From Elizabethkingia meningoseptica_A (lineage in GTDB: Bacteria > Bacteroidota > Bacteroidia > Flavobacteriales > Weeksellaceae): a DNA stretch of 64,000 bases. The stretch spans positions 248,001 to 312,000 of the forward strand of contig NZ_JBJDLK010000001.1 of NCBI RefSeq assembly GCF_045762675.1, read 5' to 3'. Shown here in pieces: positions 43,305-52,741 of the stretch; position 1 is the first letter of the stretch; each line of letters opens with the position of its first letter. The notes under the pieces were generated by a model. The model did no database searches and was not told the origin of the DNA. It saw only the letters and a list, made by a program, of their open reading frames with translations. A program made the translations under genes and the position numbers.

Positions 43305-43420
43305 AGTAAATTGTGTAGTTTGGTTTTTCTAATTTACAAAAAAATACGATTAAAAAGCAAGTGTAAACTAATTTTAACATAGCGTAATTTCGGTATAAGT
43401 GCTTTTTCATTGTACTTCGT

Positions 43421-43462
43421 CAGTCTGAGTGATTTTTGTTTCAAAAATCGTATCGAAGACTG
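43421..43462. repeat. inverted repeat (CAGTCT ... AGACTG, GATTTTTG/CAAAAATC)
   Basis: The outer arms CAGTCT/AGACTG and inner arms GATTTTTG/CAAAAATC fold into an interrupted hairpin. The middle bases GAGTG and GTATCGA do not pair. It resembles the REP-like intergenic palindromes of this phylum. No second copy was noticed in this window. Confidence 0.55.
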
Positions 43463-43578
43463 TATTAGAATTAGAAAATTGATAGAATTTCTACTATTTT
43501 TCTTTTAGAAAAGCCCCACGAATGCTAATTTGACATTAATTTTCTTATCCCGAACTCGTGTTAACATAGTTTATTGAT

Positions 43579-43610
43579 AAAAAAATACCGCTCATAGGGC
43601 GGTATTTTTT
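43579..43610 (-). terminator. intrinsic terminator for the M16 unit
   Basis: The stem ATACCGC / GCGGTAT, extended by A/T pairs, has a 7-base loop. On the minus strand a T tract follows, 20 bases after the stop codon at 43630. Confidence 0.8.
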
Positions 43611-43629
43611 ATCATGATAACAGATTGAA

Positions 43630-45678
43630 TTATTTAAAATCTGAATCTTTAGCTGTATTGAAAGTATAAGACTTTATATTCGTTACCATATCCTGGCCCA
43701 TTGCACTCTGGGTTAGCGTAAATGGTAGTTTTATTCCGTTTACATCCTGATAATTACTGTAAACAGTTGGGATTGTCATTTCCTGTCCACCTGCTTTCAT
43801 TGTTTTTGTTTCACCGGTTTTTAATCCGGTTTTTACACTATAATAATAGGTAGTGGAACCATTTTTAATGACATAAGAATCTTCACCGCCAATTTTTTCA
43901 ATGCCTGAAACTTTTAATTCCGGTTTTTTAGCAAAATCAAGCTCTTCAAATAAAGCTGTACTTTTTACCATATCAGCTTTCATATCAGCAGGAAGAGGAG
44001 CTTTGTTTCCTTGTGCCATCATATAACCATCTTTTCCATCAAATACTATTTTTTGGAAAGTAGTTCCCATTGCAATTATCTCATTTAATTGCTTCCCTCC
44101 AATGGCTTTTATATTTTTAAGAGTAAGATCCATTCCCTGCATTTTAGCAGAACCTTCCATTGCTATGGAAGTCTGTTTTTCCAGTAAAGCTTTACCACCT
44201 ATGGCATTGATATATTTTTCTGCAACACTTGCCGCAGATACATTAGCGTCTACTTTTTGAACAGCAGGTTTTTGAATTTTGTTCGCATTTCTGTCATAAT
44301 AATTTACCGGATAGCCTAATTTCTCAAGTCCATCAGCAATATCCGAAGTTTTACCTGCAATAAAAACTCTGCTCTGATTCGGAAGAATATTAGCTTTTGC
44401 TGCATTTTGTACATCTGCTAATGTTACCTTATCAATAGATTTGAGATAATTATTGTAGAAATCTTTTGGTAAACCATCTACTACGGTATTGATAGCGAAT
44501 CCGGCTACTGTTTCCGGTTTTTCCATAGAACGGATGAAATCACCTTTAAGTTTTGCTTTTGCATTGGCTAATTCTTCAGGTTTAATCGTTGTGAGTATAC
44601 CGTTTAATTCATTTACAAATTCTTTCACGGCTTTGTCCGTTACATCATTTCTTACGCTGGAGTATGCCGTAAATGTCGGAGCATATTTATAAGTGCTCAG
44701 AGAAGAATAGGCACCGTAAGTAAATCCGTTTTTCTCACGAAGGTTCATAAAGAGACGTCCTTCACCACCGCCACCAAGAATATAATTGGCGATTTTTGCA
44801 GAGAAATACTGAGGATCTTTCATCTTTAGCGTTGTAATATTATTGAAAGAAACAACTGACTGTACAGCAGTCGGAACATCAATAATATCGATCTCCGTTT
44901 TTGCAACATTTCTGGCAGGTTCTACATTAGGGATAACAAAGTTTGATTTTTTCCAGGAATTAAAATTCTTTTCAATAAGACTTTTTGCTTCACTGTATTT
45001 CACATCACCTACAACAACAAGATAGGCATTGTTTGGTGTGAAATATTTATTATAAGCTTCCTGAACATCATTAAGCTGAATTGCTTTTACAGTTTCCTCT
45101 GTTTGAAACTCACCTCTTGCTGTATTTTTTCCATAAGTTACAGCAGAAGAAACTTTGGATGCAATAAACTGTGCATTTTTCTCATTATTTTTAAGATTTT
45201 CAAGTGCTCTGTCTTTAGATTTCTGTACTTCTTCAGCAGAGAATTTTGGGTTAACAGCTGCATCAGCCATCAAACTTAAAACTTCCGGGAAAAATTTAGA
45301 AAGAGAGTTTGCAAAAGCACCACTGGAACTAAACCTTACAGTTGCTCCAAGGAAATCTACACGTTTATTAAAATCATCTTTGGATATTTTAGTTGTACCA
45401 TTTCCCAGCTGGCTTGCCATAATACTATTAACACCGGCAATATTTCCCTCATATATAGGAGGTCTGTCCATACTAAGTGTAACATTTACTCTTGGGAGTT
45501 TATGGTTTTCTACAATAAAAACAGTTAATCCGTTGCTTAGTTTAAATGATTGCGGGCTGGTGATGTTAATGCTGGGTGTAGGGCCTGGTTTGGGCATTGC
45601 ATTAATATCTATCGTCTGTGCAGAAAGCATTCCTGCGAATAAGATTGCTGCTGCAGTATAGGTAATATTTTTTTTCAT
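43630..45678 (-). CDS. M16-family protein, catalytically inactive subunit with extra C-terminal domain (682 aa)
   Basis: A 682-residue exported protein (signal ends GMLSAQ). The first 430 residues are two M16 peptidase-like domains, but the zinc motif HxxEH is missing; where an active subunit has it, this reads IAGVNSIMASQL. The partner motif GGGGEGRLFMNLREKNGFTYG near residue 300 is present. Residues about 475-682 are a lipoprotein-sorting-like beta domain. This is the inactive beta-like partner of a heterodimeric M16 protease, with the active one (45733-47046) 54 bases upstream. It cuts peptides at the periplasm or cell surface. Confidence 0.9.
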   Translation of the reverse strand: MKKNITYTAAAILFAGMLSAQTIDINAMPKPGPTPSINITSPQSFKLSNGLTVFIVENHKLPRVNVTLSMDRPPIYEGNIAGVNSIMASQLGNGTTKISKDDFNKRVDFLGATVRFSSSGAFANSLSKFFPEVLSLMADAAVNPKFSAEEVQKSKDRALENLKNNEKNAQFIASKVSSAVTYGKNTARGEFQTEETVKAIQLNDVQEAYNKYFTPNNAYLVVVGDVKYSEAKSLIEKNFNSWKKSNFVIPNVEPARNVAKTEIDIIDVPTAVQSVVSFNNITTLKMKDPQYFSAKIANYILGGGGEGRLFMNLREKNGFTYGAYSSLSTYKYAPTFTAYSSVRNDVTDKAVKEFVNELNGILTTIKPEELANAKAKLKGDFIRSMEKPETVAGFAINTVVDGLPKDFYNNYLKSIDKVTLADVQNAAKANILPNQSRVFIAGKTSDIADGLEKLGYPVNYYDRNANKIQKPAVQKVDANVSAASVAEKYINAIGGKALLEKQTSIAMEGSAKMQGMDLTLKNIKAIGGKQLNEIIAMGTTFQKIVFDGKDGYMMAQGNKAPLPADMKADMVKSTALFEELDFAKKPELKVSGIEKIGGEDSYVIKNGSTTYYYSVKTGLKTGETKTMKAGGQEMTIPTVYSNYQDVNGIKLPFTLTQSAMGQDMVTNIKSYTFNTAKDSDFK

Positions 45679-45732
45679 TTTTAGAGATTTTTAAATTGTA
45701 ATTATATAAACCCGAAAATTGTTTATAACATA

Positions 45733-47046
45733 TTATTTCTTTTCAGGCAGATAGTTAATAATTACTCTTTGATTAGGGTTTAAATATTTTTTTGCAGCAT
45801 TTCTGATATCTTCTTTGGTAATTCCTCGGTAGATATCAATTTCTTTATTAATCAGGTTTGTATTTCCGGACTGAGCATAATATGTTGCAAGAGATTCTGC
45901 AATACCATGTATGCTGGAATTTTGATTTACAAACTGGTTTTCAACTTTGTTTTGCAGCATCTGGAAATCCTGATCAGAAATAAGATCTGTCTGTAGTTTT
46001 TTGATTTCACTATCCAATACGCTTCTTAATTCAGCCTCAGTTGTTTTTCCCATAGGAATAGCAATACAAGCGAATAAACCGGCTTTTTGGAAAGCAAGAG
46101 ATTCTGCGCCTACTTCAAGTGCTTTTTTATCCTGATCTACTAATTTTTTGTATAAAACAGAAGATTTACCACCACTCAGATAGGTAGAAACCATATCCAT
46201 TATCTTGGAATCTCTGGTTGTGCTACCCGGTGTTCTGTAGGTATAAAGGTACATTGGAAGCTGAATATTGGGATCAGTAAAGTTTACCGACTTTTCCTGT
46301 GTTATAGGAGCATCTTCCGTAAATGTTCTTGTAATTTCAGTTCCCTTGGGGATACTGGCAAAATATTCATTAATCCATTTTTTAGTTTGCTCCGGTTTAA
46401 TGTCCCCGGCCACAACTAAAACGGCATTGTTCGGAATGTAAAACTTCTTGTAGAAAGCCTGAAATTCTTCAAGTTTCGCAGAATTTAAATCTTCCATTGA
46501 ACCAATAGGTGTCCATCCGTACTGGCTTGTAGGGAACATATTGGCCGTTAATGCGGTGAAAAGATTGCCATAAGGAGTATTGTCAAATCTCAATCGCTTT
46601 TCTTCTTTAACAACTTCTCTTTGAGTATCTACACCAACCTGGCTGATTACAGCGTGACGCATTCTTTCTGCTTCCATCCATAATCCAAGCTGTTCATTAT
46701 TGGAGGGGAAATCTTCATAGTAATATGTTCTGTCATTATCAGTTGTGGCATTATTACTACCACCATTAGAAGATACAATCTTAGACCAATCTCCGCGTTT
46801 AATATTTTTTGTTCCTTCAAATAATAAATGTTCAAAGAAGTGAGCAAAACCTGTACGTCCTTTAACTTCATCCTTAGATCCTACACTGTAGTAAACAGAA
46901 GTCGTAACAGTAGGAGCTGAATTGTCTTTATGAAGAATAACATGCAGACCGTTTGGCAGGTCATATTCTTCAAATTTAATTTCCTGAGCATTCATCAGTA
47001 TTCCTAAAAAGGCTAATGATGCAAACGATAATACTCTTTTTTTCAT
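45733..47046 (-). CDS. M16-family zinc peptidase, catalytic subunit
   Basis: A 437-residue exported protease (signal ends GILMNAQ) with the inverted zinc motif HFFEH (H69, E72, H73) and the downstream metal ligand near E149 (EVVKEEKRLR). Two M16 domains fill the length. Together with the following inactive paralogue it should form the clamp-shaped heterodimer typical of bacterial M16B enzymes, which degrade peptides. It is first in a two-gene minus-strand operon; the terminator at 43579 ends it. Confidence 0.93.
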   Translation of the reverse strand: MKKRVLSFASLAFLGILMNAQEIKFEEYDLPNGLHVILHKDNSAPTVTTSVYYSVGSKDEVKGRTGFAHFFEHLLFEGTKNIKRGDWSKIVSSNGGSNNATTDNDRTYYYEDFPSNNEQLGLWMEAERMRHAVISQVGVDTQREVVKEEKRLRFDNTPYGNLFTALTANMFPTSQYGWTPIGSMEDLNSAKLEEFQAFYKKFYIPNNAVLVVAGDIKPEQTKKWINEYFASIPKGTEITRTFTEDAPITQEKSVNFTDPNIQLPMYLYTYRTPGSTTRDSKIMDMVSTYLSGGKSSVLYKKLVDQDKKALEVGAESLAFQKAGLFACIAIPMGKTTEAELRSVLDSEIKKLQTDLISDQDFQMLQNKVENQFVNQNSSIHGIAESLATYYAQSGNTNLINKEIDIYRGITKEDIRNAAKKYLNPNQRVIINYLPEKK

Positions 47047-47184
47047 ATTTATGGATAATTACTTTCTAATGTGTCTTCTAATTTAATATTTTGTTACATT
47101 TTTTACAAAAAAAATCTACTGACAAACTGTTGTCACTAAGCGTGATTATTTTTGAATCAGAAATCAATTAAAAAATCAATTATT

Positions 47185-47679
47185 ATGGAAACTACCCTAA
47201 ATTCTAAAAAAGAAATGTTTATTAACACTCAGGATTTACTTAAAAACTGGCTTGGTCACAGAGCGCTTACAAGAAGAGTTATTGAAAAATTTCCTGAGAA
47301 AGAATTATTCGAATTTACAATTGGCGGTATGCGTCCGTTCTCAGATATGGTAAAAGAACTTATTTCTATTGCCGGTCCTGGATTGGAAGGCATTGTAAAT
47401 AAATCCGAGGAAGCCTATAATCACGATCTTCCATTAAATACCAAAGCTGAACTTTTAGCGAAATGGGATGAAGAAACACCAAAAATAATTCAGTTGTATA
47501 ATCAGATTCCGGAAGAAGATTTTCAAAAGGTTTATAATCTTTTCGGGCAGTTTGAGTTTCCTGTAAAAGATAATATTCTGTATTTTATTGATAATGAAAT
47601 TCATCACAGAGGTCAGGGATATGTATATCTGCGTGCGCTTGGTATTGAACCGCCGTTTTTCTGGGAAAGAGAAATGTAA
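47185..47679 (+). CDS. DinB family protein
   Basis: A 164-residue four-helix-bundle metalloprotein of the DinB/YfiT-like superfamily. The helix NWLGHRALTRRVIEKFPE near residue 21 and the final helix region DNEIHHRGQGYVYLRALG near residue 140 carry the expected His ligands. Such proteins are thiol-dependent transferases or damage-related factors; the substrate is unknown. The ATG at 47185 begins at METTLNSKKE; a TTG 33 bases upstream is unlikely. Terminator follows. Confidence 0.85.
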   Translation: METTLNSKKEMFINTQDLLKNWLGHRALTRRVIEKFPEKELFEFTIGGMRPFSDMVKELISIAGPGLEGIVNKSEEAYNHDLPLNTKAELLAKWDEETPKIIQLYNQIPEEDFQKVYNLFGQFEFPVKDNILYFIDNEIHHRGQGYVYLRALGIEPPFFWEREM

Positions 47680-47682
47680 AAT

Positions 47683-47712
47683 AAAAACTCCGGCTAATTG
47701 CCGGAGTTTTTT
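47683..47712 (+). terminator. intrinsic terminator after the DinB gene
   Basis: The stem CTCCGGC / GCCGGAG, extended by A/T pairs, with loop TAATT and T6. Confidence 0.85.
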
Positions 47713-47910
47713 ATTCTAATCCTTTTCTTTATTTAAAAATAAATGAAACCACAAAGGCACAGTTTTTTTATGAACAGGAAAAATAAAGATTAAGGCACAA
47801 GAAAATCAAAGATTTTCATCCAGAAGAACTTGAAAATTGCGATGCAATTAGTGCCTTAAAGATGTAAATAAAATAAAAAATATTTAGTGCTTTAATGTTG
47901 TAAAGCTGTA

Positions 47911-48885
47911 TTACCCGGTGTTTTTTATTCTTTCTAATTGCACTTCCAGTAATTTCTGAATTTCCTGTTTCAGGGATGCCGGTTTTATGATGGTAAGCCT
48001 GTCACCAAACATCAATAACCAACGTGGAAATCCTTTATCCATTTTCTTTACAGAAAATACCATTTCTATTTCATCTCCCAGATCTGTTTCAGATGTAAAT
48101 CCGTAATAATGCCGGTCCCATTTCATATATTCCGCAAAAGGCTTGTCAACCTTTATAATAGCTTCAGTACATTCATACTCGGCAGTTCTTACAGGGAGTA
48201 GCTGTTTTAAATGTGGATGTTTTTTAGAAAAGACATTATTCAGAATCAGAATATCAGAAATCCGGTCAGTACGAAACTGGCGGTAATCTTTTCGCAAATG
48301 ACAATAAGCCTGTATATACCAGTTGTTATGTTCAAAAAATAATCCAACGGGTTCTATTATTCTTTTTTGATGTTGCGTATCCTGAATGCCTTTATAATGC
48401 ATTTGTACCTGTTTCTGTTGCGCAATAGCACCAAATAAAGTCTCCATAGTATTGTCCGGAGATTTTTGTTCTGTTGTAAGATATGGAGCCTTCTGTATAA
48501 TAATCTGGTTTTCAAGAGTGGAGAGTAAATCTTTTTCCGACATTCTGAGAACCGATTTTATTTTAAACGTGGCAGCCAGGAAATTTTGTTTTAATCCTTC
48601 ATCTATAAAGTTTTCCATGAGTTTTTCCGCAGCAATAAAGCTTAAAGCTTCTTCCTGAGAAAACATCACTGGCGGAAGTTTATAGCCTTCCATTAGTTCG
48701 TAGCCAATTCCGGCCTCACTGTAAATAGGAATTCCGGCCTGCTCCAGGCTTTTGATATCTCTGTATATTGTTCTGAGGCTTACTCCAAAACGATCTGCCA
48801 GATCCTGCGCGCGCACGGTTCTTCTGGATTGAAGGTGAATAAATATAGCGATAATACGGTCGAACCGTTTGATAATATCTGACAT
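47911..48885 (-). CDS. WYL-domain transcriptional regulator (YafY type)
   Basis: A 324-residue regulator. The N-terminal HTH (about residues 15-60; RRTVRAQDLADRFGVSLRTIYRDIKSLEQAGIPI) is followed by a WYL domain at about residues 150-215 (MHYKGIQDTQHQKRIIEPVGLFFEHNNWYIQAYCHLRKDYRQFR). WYL proteins sense nucleic acid or nucleotide ligands and often govern stress or defence. It starts 6 bases after the stop of DUF1345 on the same strand, so it is the last gene of that unit and may regulate it. Confidence 0.92.
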   Translation of the reverse strand: MSDIIKRFDRIIAIFIHLQSRRTVRAQDLADRFGVSLRTIYRDIKSLEQAGIPIYSEAGIGYELMEGYKLPPVMFSQEEALSFIAAEKLMENFIDEGLKQNFLAATFKIKSVLRMSEKDLLSTLENQIIIQKAPYLTTEQKSPDNTMETLFGAIAQQKQVQMHYKGIQDTQHQKRIIEPVGLFFEHNNWYIQAYCHLRKDYRQFRTDRISDILILNNVFSKKHPHLKQLLPVRTAEYECTEAIIKVDKPFAEYMKWDRHYYGFTSETDLGDEIEMVFSVKKMDKGFPRWLLMFGDRLTIIKPASLKQEIQKLLEVQLERIKNTG

Positions 48886-48891
48886 AATCTT

Positions 48892-49545
48892 TTAATGAAT
48901 AAGTCCCGCAATAATATTAATGGTAAGTGCTACAACAAAAGTATTAAGTGCAAAAGACAATAATCCGTGAAATAAAGCAACTCTGCGTATTTCACGGGAT
49001 GAAATCTCTACATCGGAAACCTGAAAGGTGCAGCCTAAAACAAAAGCAAAGTAAGCAAAATCCAGATAGTCCGGTTTTTCATCTCCGGGGAAATCAAGGC
49101 CTTTTCCACTCTTTGTCTGGTAATATAAATGAGCATAATGAAAAGTATACAGGCTGTGTACCAATGTCCATGACGAAATCATGCTGGCAACAGCAACAGT
49201 TACCATAAATAACTGACTTATATTTTTGTCATTAAAACTTACAACCATTAATAAAACCGTTACCATACAGGCAAATGAGGCGAAGATCACGAATAAAAAA
49301 ACAAATGTTTTACTACCATCTTCAATACTTGCTTTTCTCACAATTTCAGCGATACTCATGGTATAGATCGTAATCCAGCAAATAACAAGATAGCTGATGG
49401 CGAATCCAAGCCAGGTAATAAGTATGTGTAATAATACCGGTATATCCGATGGTACTAAATAATAAATAATACCTGCTATAAGTCCGGCTGACAGCACACG
49501 TTGAATAGGCCGGAGTTTTTTGATGAAGCTTAATATTGCACTCAT
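48892..49545 (-). CDS. DUF1345 membrane protein
   Basis: A 217-residue integral membrane protein with about five or six helices (start at residues 13-33, 35-58, 73-97, 108-130, 190-215). The block DYLDFAYFAFVLGCTFQVSDV near residue 158 is characteristic of DUF1345, whose function is unknown. It precedes the WYL regulator (6-base gap) and follows the bestrophin-like gene (53 bases), in the same orientation. Confidence 0.85.
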   Translation of the reverse strand: MSAILSFIKKLRPIQRVLSAGLIAGIIYYLVPSDIPVLLHILITWLGFAISYLVICWITIYTMSIAEIVRKASIEDGSKTFVFLFVIFASFACMVTVLLMVVSFNDKNISQLFMVTVAVASMISSWTLVHSLYTFHYAHLYYQTKSGKGLDFPGDEKPDYLDFAYFAFVLGCTFQVSDVEISSREIRRVALFHGLLSFALNTFVVALTINIIAGLIH

Positions 49546-49598
49546 AGTTTTACAATCAGCTATATACGAAATTAGCGTTTTTCTGTTTCGGAATGTTT

Positions 49599-50471
49599 TT
49601 AAATTAATTCTCCTACGTGTTTCTTTATATTAACGGCCATTTTTTCAATTGGCAAATCGTCTGCATCAGTCCCGAACGGATCTTCAATAGCTTCAGCAAT
49701 AAGCTCCAGAGAAGCTAAAATATAGAAGATAAAAGGTACGACAAGGGTTACAAAATATCCCATAGAAAATACAAAACCAAATGGAAGAGTTATAACATAA
49801 AGTACAATGAATTTTTTAATAAACGAACTGTATGAATAAGGGATTGGGGTGTTTTTTATACGCTCACATGCACCACATATATTAGTAAGATCAGTCAACT
49901 CCTGATTAATATTGATAAATTGAGCTTCGCTTATCACATGATCTTTATACAGCTGATTAACATTCGTGAATAAAAGATTCGCAACCTGATTAGGACCATG
50001 CTTGGAATCAAAGTTAAGTTCAGGATGCTGTATATCATCCAGCATAAAAGTTGAGTAATCGGAACGTAAAAATGAAAATAAGGCCTGTGGGTACAAAGCA
50101 ATTGCTTTCCGGTAAAAATTTCTGTTCGTTTTGTCTTCCTTTGGAAGATAAGCATTAAGCTTAATGGCTAAGTTTCTGCATGTATTGGTTAAAGCTCCCC
50201 ATTGTTTTCGGGCTTCCCACCAGCGGTCATAAGCCGAATTGGTACGGAATACCAGTAATAGAGATAATACAAACCCCAGAAGACTGTGTACTGTTGTAAT
50301 ATTCTTTACCCAGCTTTTATCGGAAAGTTTTAAACTCTCTAGTTCCCAGTAGGCAATTCCCCAGGAAACAAAGCCCATTAATATAATGTAGGGAACGAGT
50401 TTTCTGAAAGTATCGGTTTTGTGGATGAAAACCACAGCCTTGAACCATTCTTTGGTATTATAAATAGTCAT
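49599..50471 (-). CDS. bestrophin-like chloride channel family protein
   Basis: A 290-residue membrane protein of the bestrophin/UPF0187 family: four membrane helices, with SWGIAYWELESLKLSDKSW, LLVFRTNSAYDRWWEARKQWG (about residues 70-93) and IEDPFGTDADDLPIEKM near the C-terminus, a known signature. These form pentameric anion or cation channels in the inner membrane. The ATG at 50471 is preferred to the TTG two codons upstream. It is the first gene of a possible three-gene unit with DUF1345 and the WYL regulator. Confidence 0.93.
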   Translation of the reverse strand: MTIYNTKEWFKAVVFIHKTDTFRKLVPYIILMGFVSWGIAYWELESLKLSDKSWVKNITTVHSLLGFVLSLLLVFRTNSAYDRWWEARKQWGALTNTCRNLAIKLNAYLPKEDKTNRNFYRKAIALYPQALFSFLRSDYSTFMLDDIQHPELNFDSKHGPNQVANLLFTNVNQLYKDHVISEAQFININQELTDLTNICGACERIKNTPIPYSYSSFIKKFIVLYVITLPFGFVFSMGYFVTLVVPFIFYILASLELIAEAIEDPFGTDADDLPIEKMAVNIKKHVGELI

Positions 50472-50589
50472 ACACAAAAATAAAATAATTCTTTTTGTTT
50501 TCCGATTTTTTCAAACATATTCCTTGGTGTGAATAAAAGTTAATAGACTTAATCTATATTACTTTAGTAGATATTCGTGTAAAAGGTTG

Positions 50590-50597
50590 TAAATTTG
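50590..50597 (+). promoter_or_regulatory. candidate -7 box (TAAATTTG) for the MFS gene
   Basis: Exact TAnnTTTG match with CACC downstream, 36 bases before the ATG at 50634. Confidence 0.55.
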
Positions 50598-50633
50598 CAC
50601 CTTCTTAAAAAATCAAACAATAATTTTTAGGTG

Positions 50634-51803
50634 ATGAAAAAAGGACTGTTAGCACTGGCTTTTGGTGGACTGTCTATTGGAATGACAGAATTTACGATGA
50701 TGGGGATTCTTCCGGATATTGCAAGTGATATTGGTGTGGAAATACCTGTTGCGGCACATCTTATAGCGCTGTATGCCCTGGGTGTATTTGTGGGAGCACC
50801 TACCCTGGTACTGTTTACCAGTAAGTTTTCACCTAAAAAGATTCTGATATTGTTAATGCTGATGTTTTTCGTGTTCAACGGGATTTTCGCAATAGCACCA
50901 AATCACTGGAGTATGCAGATTGCCCGCTTTATGTCGGGGTTGCCACACGGTGCATTCTTTGGTGTAGGTTCTGTTGTGGCAGCTAAAATGGCTCCTACCG
51001 GAAAATCCGCACAATATATTTCTATTATGTTCACAGGAATGACTGTTGCCAATCTATTGGGTGTGCCACTGGGAACATTTATAGGACATTATTATTCATG
51101 GAGAATAACATACGGAATCATCTGTGTGCTGGGATTAATAACCTCTTTGGCATTATTCTTCTGGCTGCCTAACTTTAAATCTGATACTTCAGATAATATC
51201 TTCACACAACTTTCTTATTTTAAAAGACCTGAAGCATGGTTACTGATTGTTCTGATTTCTATAGGAACGGGCGGATTATTTGCATGGATCAGTTATATCG
51301 CGCCATTGGTTACAAAAGTATCCGGGATTGCTGCTGGTAAAGTACCTTTTATCATGGTACTAGTAGGTTTGGGAATGTTCTTTGGTAATTTGTTGGGCGG
51401 GAAACTGGCTGATACTATTTCACCGGTAAAAGCTGCCATGGCTTGTTTCTCTTCAATGGCTGTTTGTTTGGTAGTGGTATACTTTACTTCACCTGTTGAA
51501 TGGACGGCATATCCTATGGCGTTTATCACCGGACTAATCTCCTTTACGATAGGTTCTCCAATACAAATGATGCTCATCCGTACTGCCGAAGGCTCAGAAA
51601 CATTAGCGGCAGCAGCAGGACAGGCAAGTTTTAATATGGGAAATACGCTGGGTGCTTATCTGGGCGGTATTCCTATTACATTAGGTCTGGCTTATAACAC
51701 TCCGGTTCTTGTAGGTTCCGGAATGGCAATGATAGGAGTAATGCTCACTTTCGTATTTTACAAAACAGTAGTGATGAAAAAATATAAGCACCTGAATCGC
51801 TAA
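50634..51803 (+). CDS. MFS transporter (AraJ/efflux type)
   Basis: A 389-residue 12-helix major facilitator of the DHA1 group. Motifs are MTEFTMMGILPDI in helix 1, the loop-2 region SKFSPKKILIL, and RFMSGLPHGAFFGVG in helix 4, which are typical of the AraJ/YdhP drug/proton antiporters. Substrate unknown. ATG at 50634 is used; GTG at 50631 is less likely. Its 3' end overlaps the convergent phosphodiesterase-like gene by 4 bases. Confidence 0.93.
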   Translation: MKKGLLALAFGGLSIGMTEFTMMGILPDIASDIGVEIPVAAHLIALYALGVFVGAPTLVLFTSKFSPKKILILLMLMFFVFNGIFAIAPNHWSMQIARFMSGLPHGAFFGVGSVVAAKMAPTGKSAQYISIMFTGMTVANLLGVPLGTFIGHYYSWRITYGIICVLGLITSLALFFWLPNFKSDTSDNIFTQLSYFKRPEAWLLIVLISIGTGGLFAWISYIAPLVTKVSGIAAGKVPFIMVLVGLGMFFGNLLGGKLADTISPVKAAMACFSSMAVCLVVVYFTSPVEWTAYPMAFITGLISFTIGSPIQMMLIRTAEGSETLAAAAGQASFNMGNTLGAYLGGIPITLGLAYNTPVLVGSGMAMIGVMLTFVFYKTVVMKKYKHLNR

Positions 51804-52741
51804 AGTCTGATGTTGCGGCCTTGTTCCGGAAAAATTAACTGAACTTTCAGCGGATTATTTTCTGTCAGTTCTTTTTTAATCATTTCAATTCTGTTTCCTC
51901 CGGGTTTAAGATGGGTGATAATGATCTTTAAGTTTTTCAGATCTTTTTGTCCAGCTATCTTTGCGAGAATAGAGAGTTCTTCGTTTAAAAGCTTTGGTGT
52001 TAAGTGTCCGAAAAGTGCATTTTCAGCCCTTTCATTTTCGAAAGAAACTTCTATCAGTATGCCTTTTAATTTCTGGCTTTTTACCAGCGGAGCGACATTC
52101 TTCCACAGATTCTGAAGTGCATTACTTTTCTCTACACGGTCAGCGCCGGTATCTCCAAGGTAAAGAATACTTTCCTGTTGAGGATTGGTTACAAGTATTG
52201 CCGAACTTTTATAGGGATTAACATGACTTAGCGGGAAAATTCGTCCGGTAAGTTTTGTCCCTTCTATGGAAAAAGGAGCATCATTGCTCATTTTCTTATA
52301 CGTGTATTTTCCAAGAACAGGCTGATCTCCTTCATTGGCAAAATTAATCCAGGCATCATTGGTAAAATACCTGTTCTTTAGTATTTCCGCTGTTTCAGGA
52401 ATTGAATAGATGTTCTTTTTGCTATCGTCCGGAGAATTAATAACCATTCCCGATAAATGGTCTAAGTGACCATGAGAAATAAAATAACCCTTGATATAAT
52501 CTTTTAAAACAGTTTCATTGCTTACCGAGAATACACCATTAGTGATTGCTTTATCTATTCCGGCTCTTACTGTTCCTGCATCCATACACAGGAATTCATT
52601 TTTTCCGGTTTCACTTATAAGGTAAGAACTCAGGTTGTTTTCTTCTCCGCCGCCGTGTATACCTAAAGGGATAAGATCAAAAGTCTGAGCGTTTACTAAT
52701 GCCTGAGAAATAATGAATATAGTGAATAATACCTTTTTCAT
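51800..52741 (-). CDS. class II 3',5'-cyclic-nucleotide phosphodiesterase-like MBL protein
   Basis: A 313-residue metallo-beta-lactamase fold protein with a signal peptide (ends VNAQ). The metal motif SHGHLDHLSG (H90, H92, D94, H95) is followed by YLGDTGAD (metal-binding Asp) and THLKPGG near the C-terminus; LIEVSFEN also fits the class II PDE family, which hydrolyses cAMP. A periplasmic location is predicted. It overlaps the MFS gene by 4 bases in convergence and shares a 4-base overlap with the upstream membrane-protein gene. Confidence 0.88.
   Translation of the reverse strand: MKKVLFTIFIISQALVNAQTFDLIPLGIHGGGEENNLSSYLISETGKNEFLCMDAGTVRAGIDKAITNGVFSVSNETVLKDYIKGYFISHGHLDHLSGMVINSPDDSKKNIYSIPETAEILKNRYFTNDAWINFANEGDQPVLGKYTYKKMSNDAPFSIEGTKLTGRIFPLSHVNPYKSSAILVTNPQQESILYLGDTGADRVEKSNALQNLWKNVAPLVKSQKLKGILIEVSFENERAENALFGHLTPKLLNEELSILAKIAGQKDLKNLKIIITHLKPGGNRIEMIKKELTENNPLKVQLIFPEQGRNIRL

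Larger units (their letters stand above)
43305..43629. other. intergenic region between the basic peptide gene and the M16 genes
   Basis: 325 bases without a gene. It holds an inverted repeat at 43421-43462 and a terminator at 43579-43610. Nothing else was recognised. Confidence 0.65.

Noticed and set aside
45155..45661. 168-residue open frame on the plus strand
   Set aside because: It is the complement of the M16 inactive-subunit gene, with Leu/Ser-rich composition and no domain.
47740..47900. AT-rich gap with a GAAAATC-AAA-GATTTTC hairpin
   Set aside because: Only one short hairpin and a possible intergenic repeat; nothing strong enough to call.
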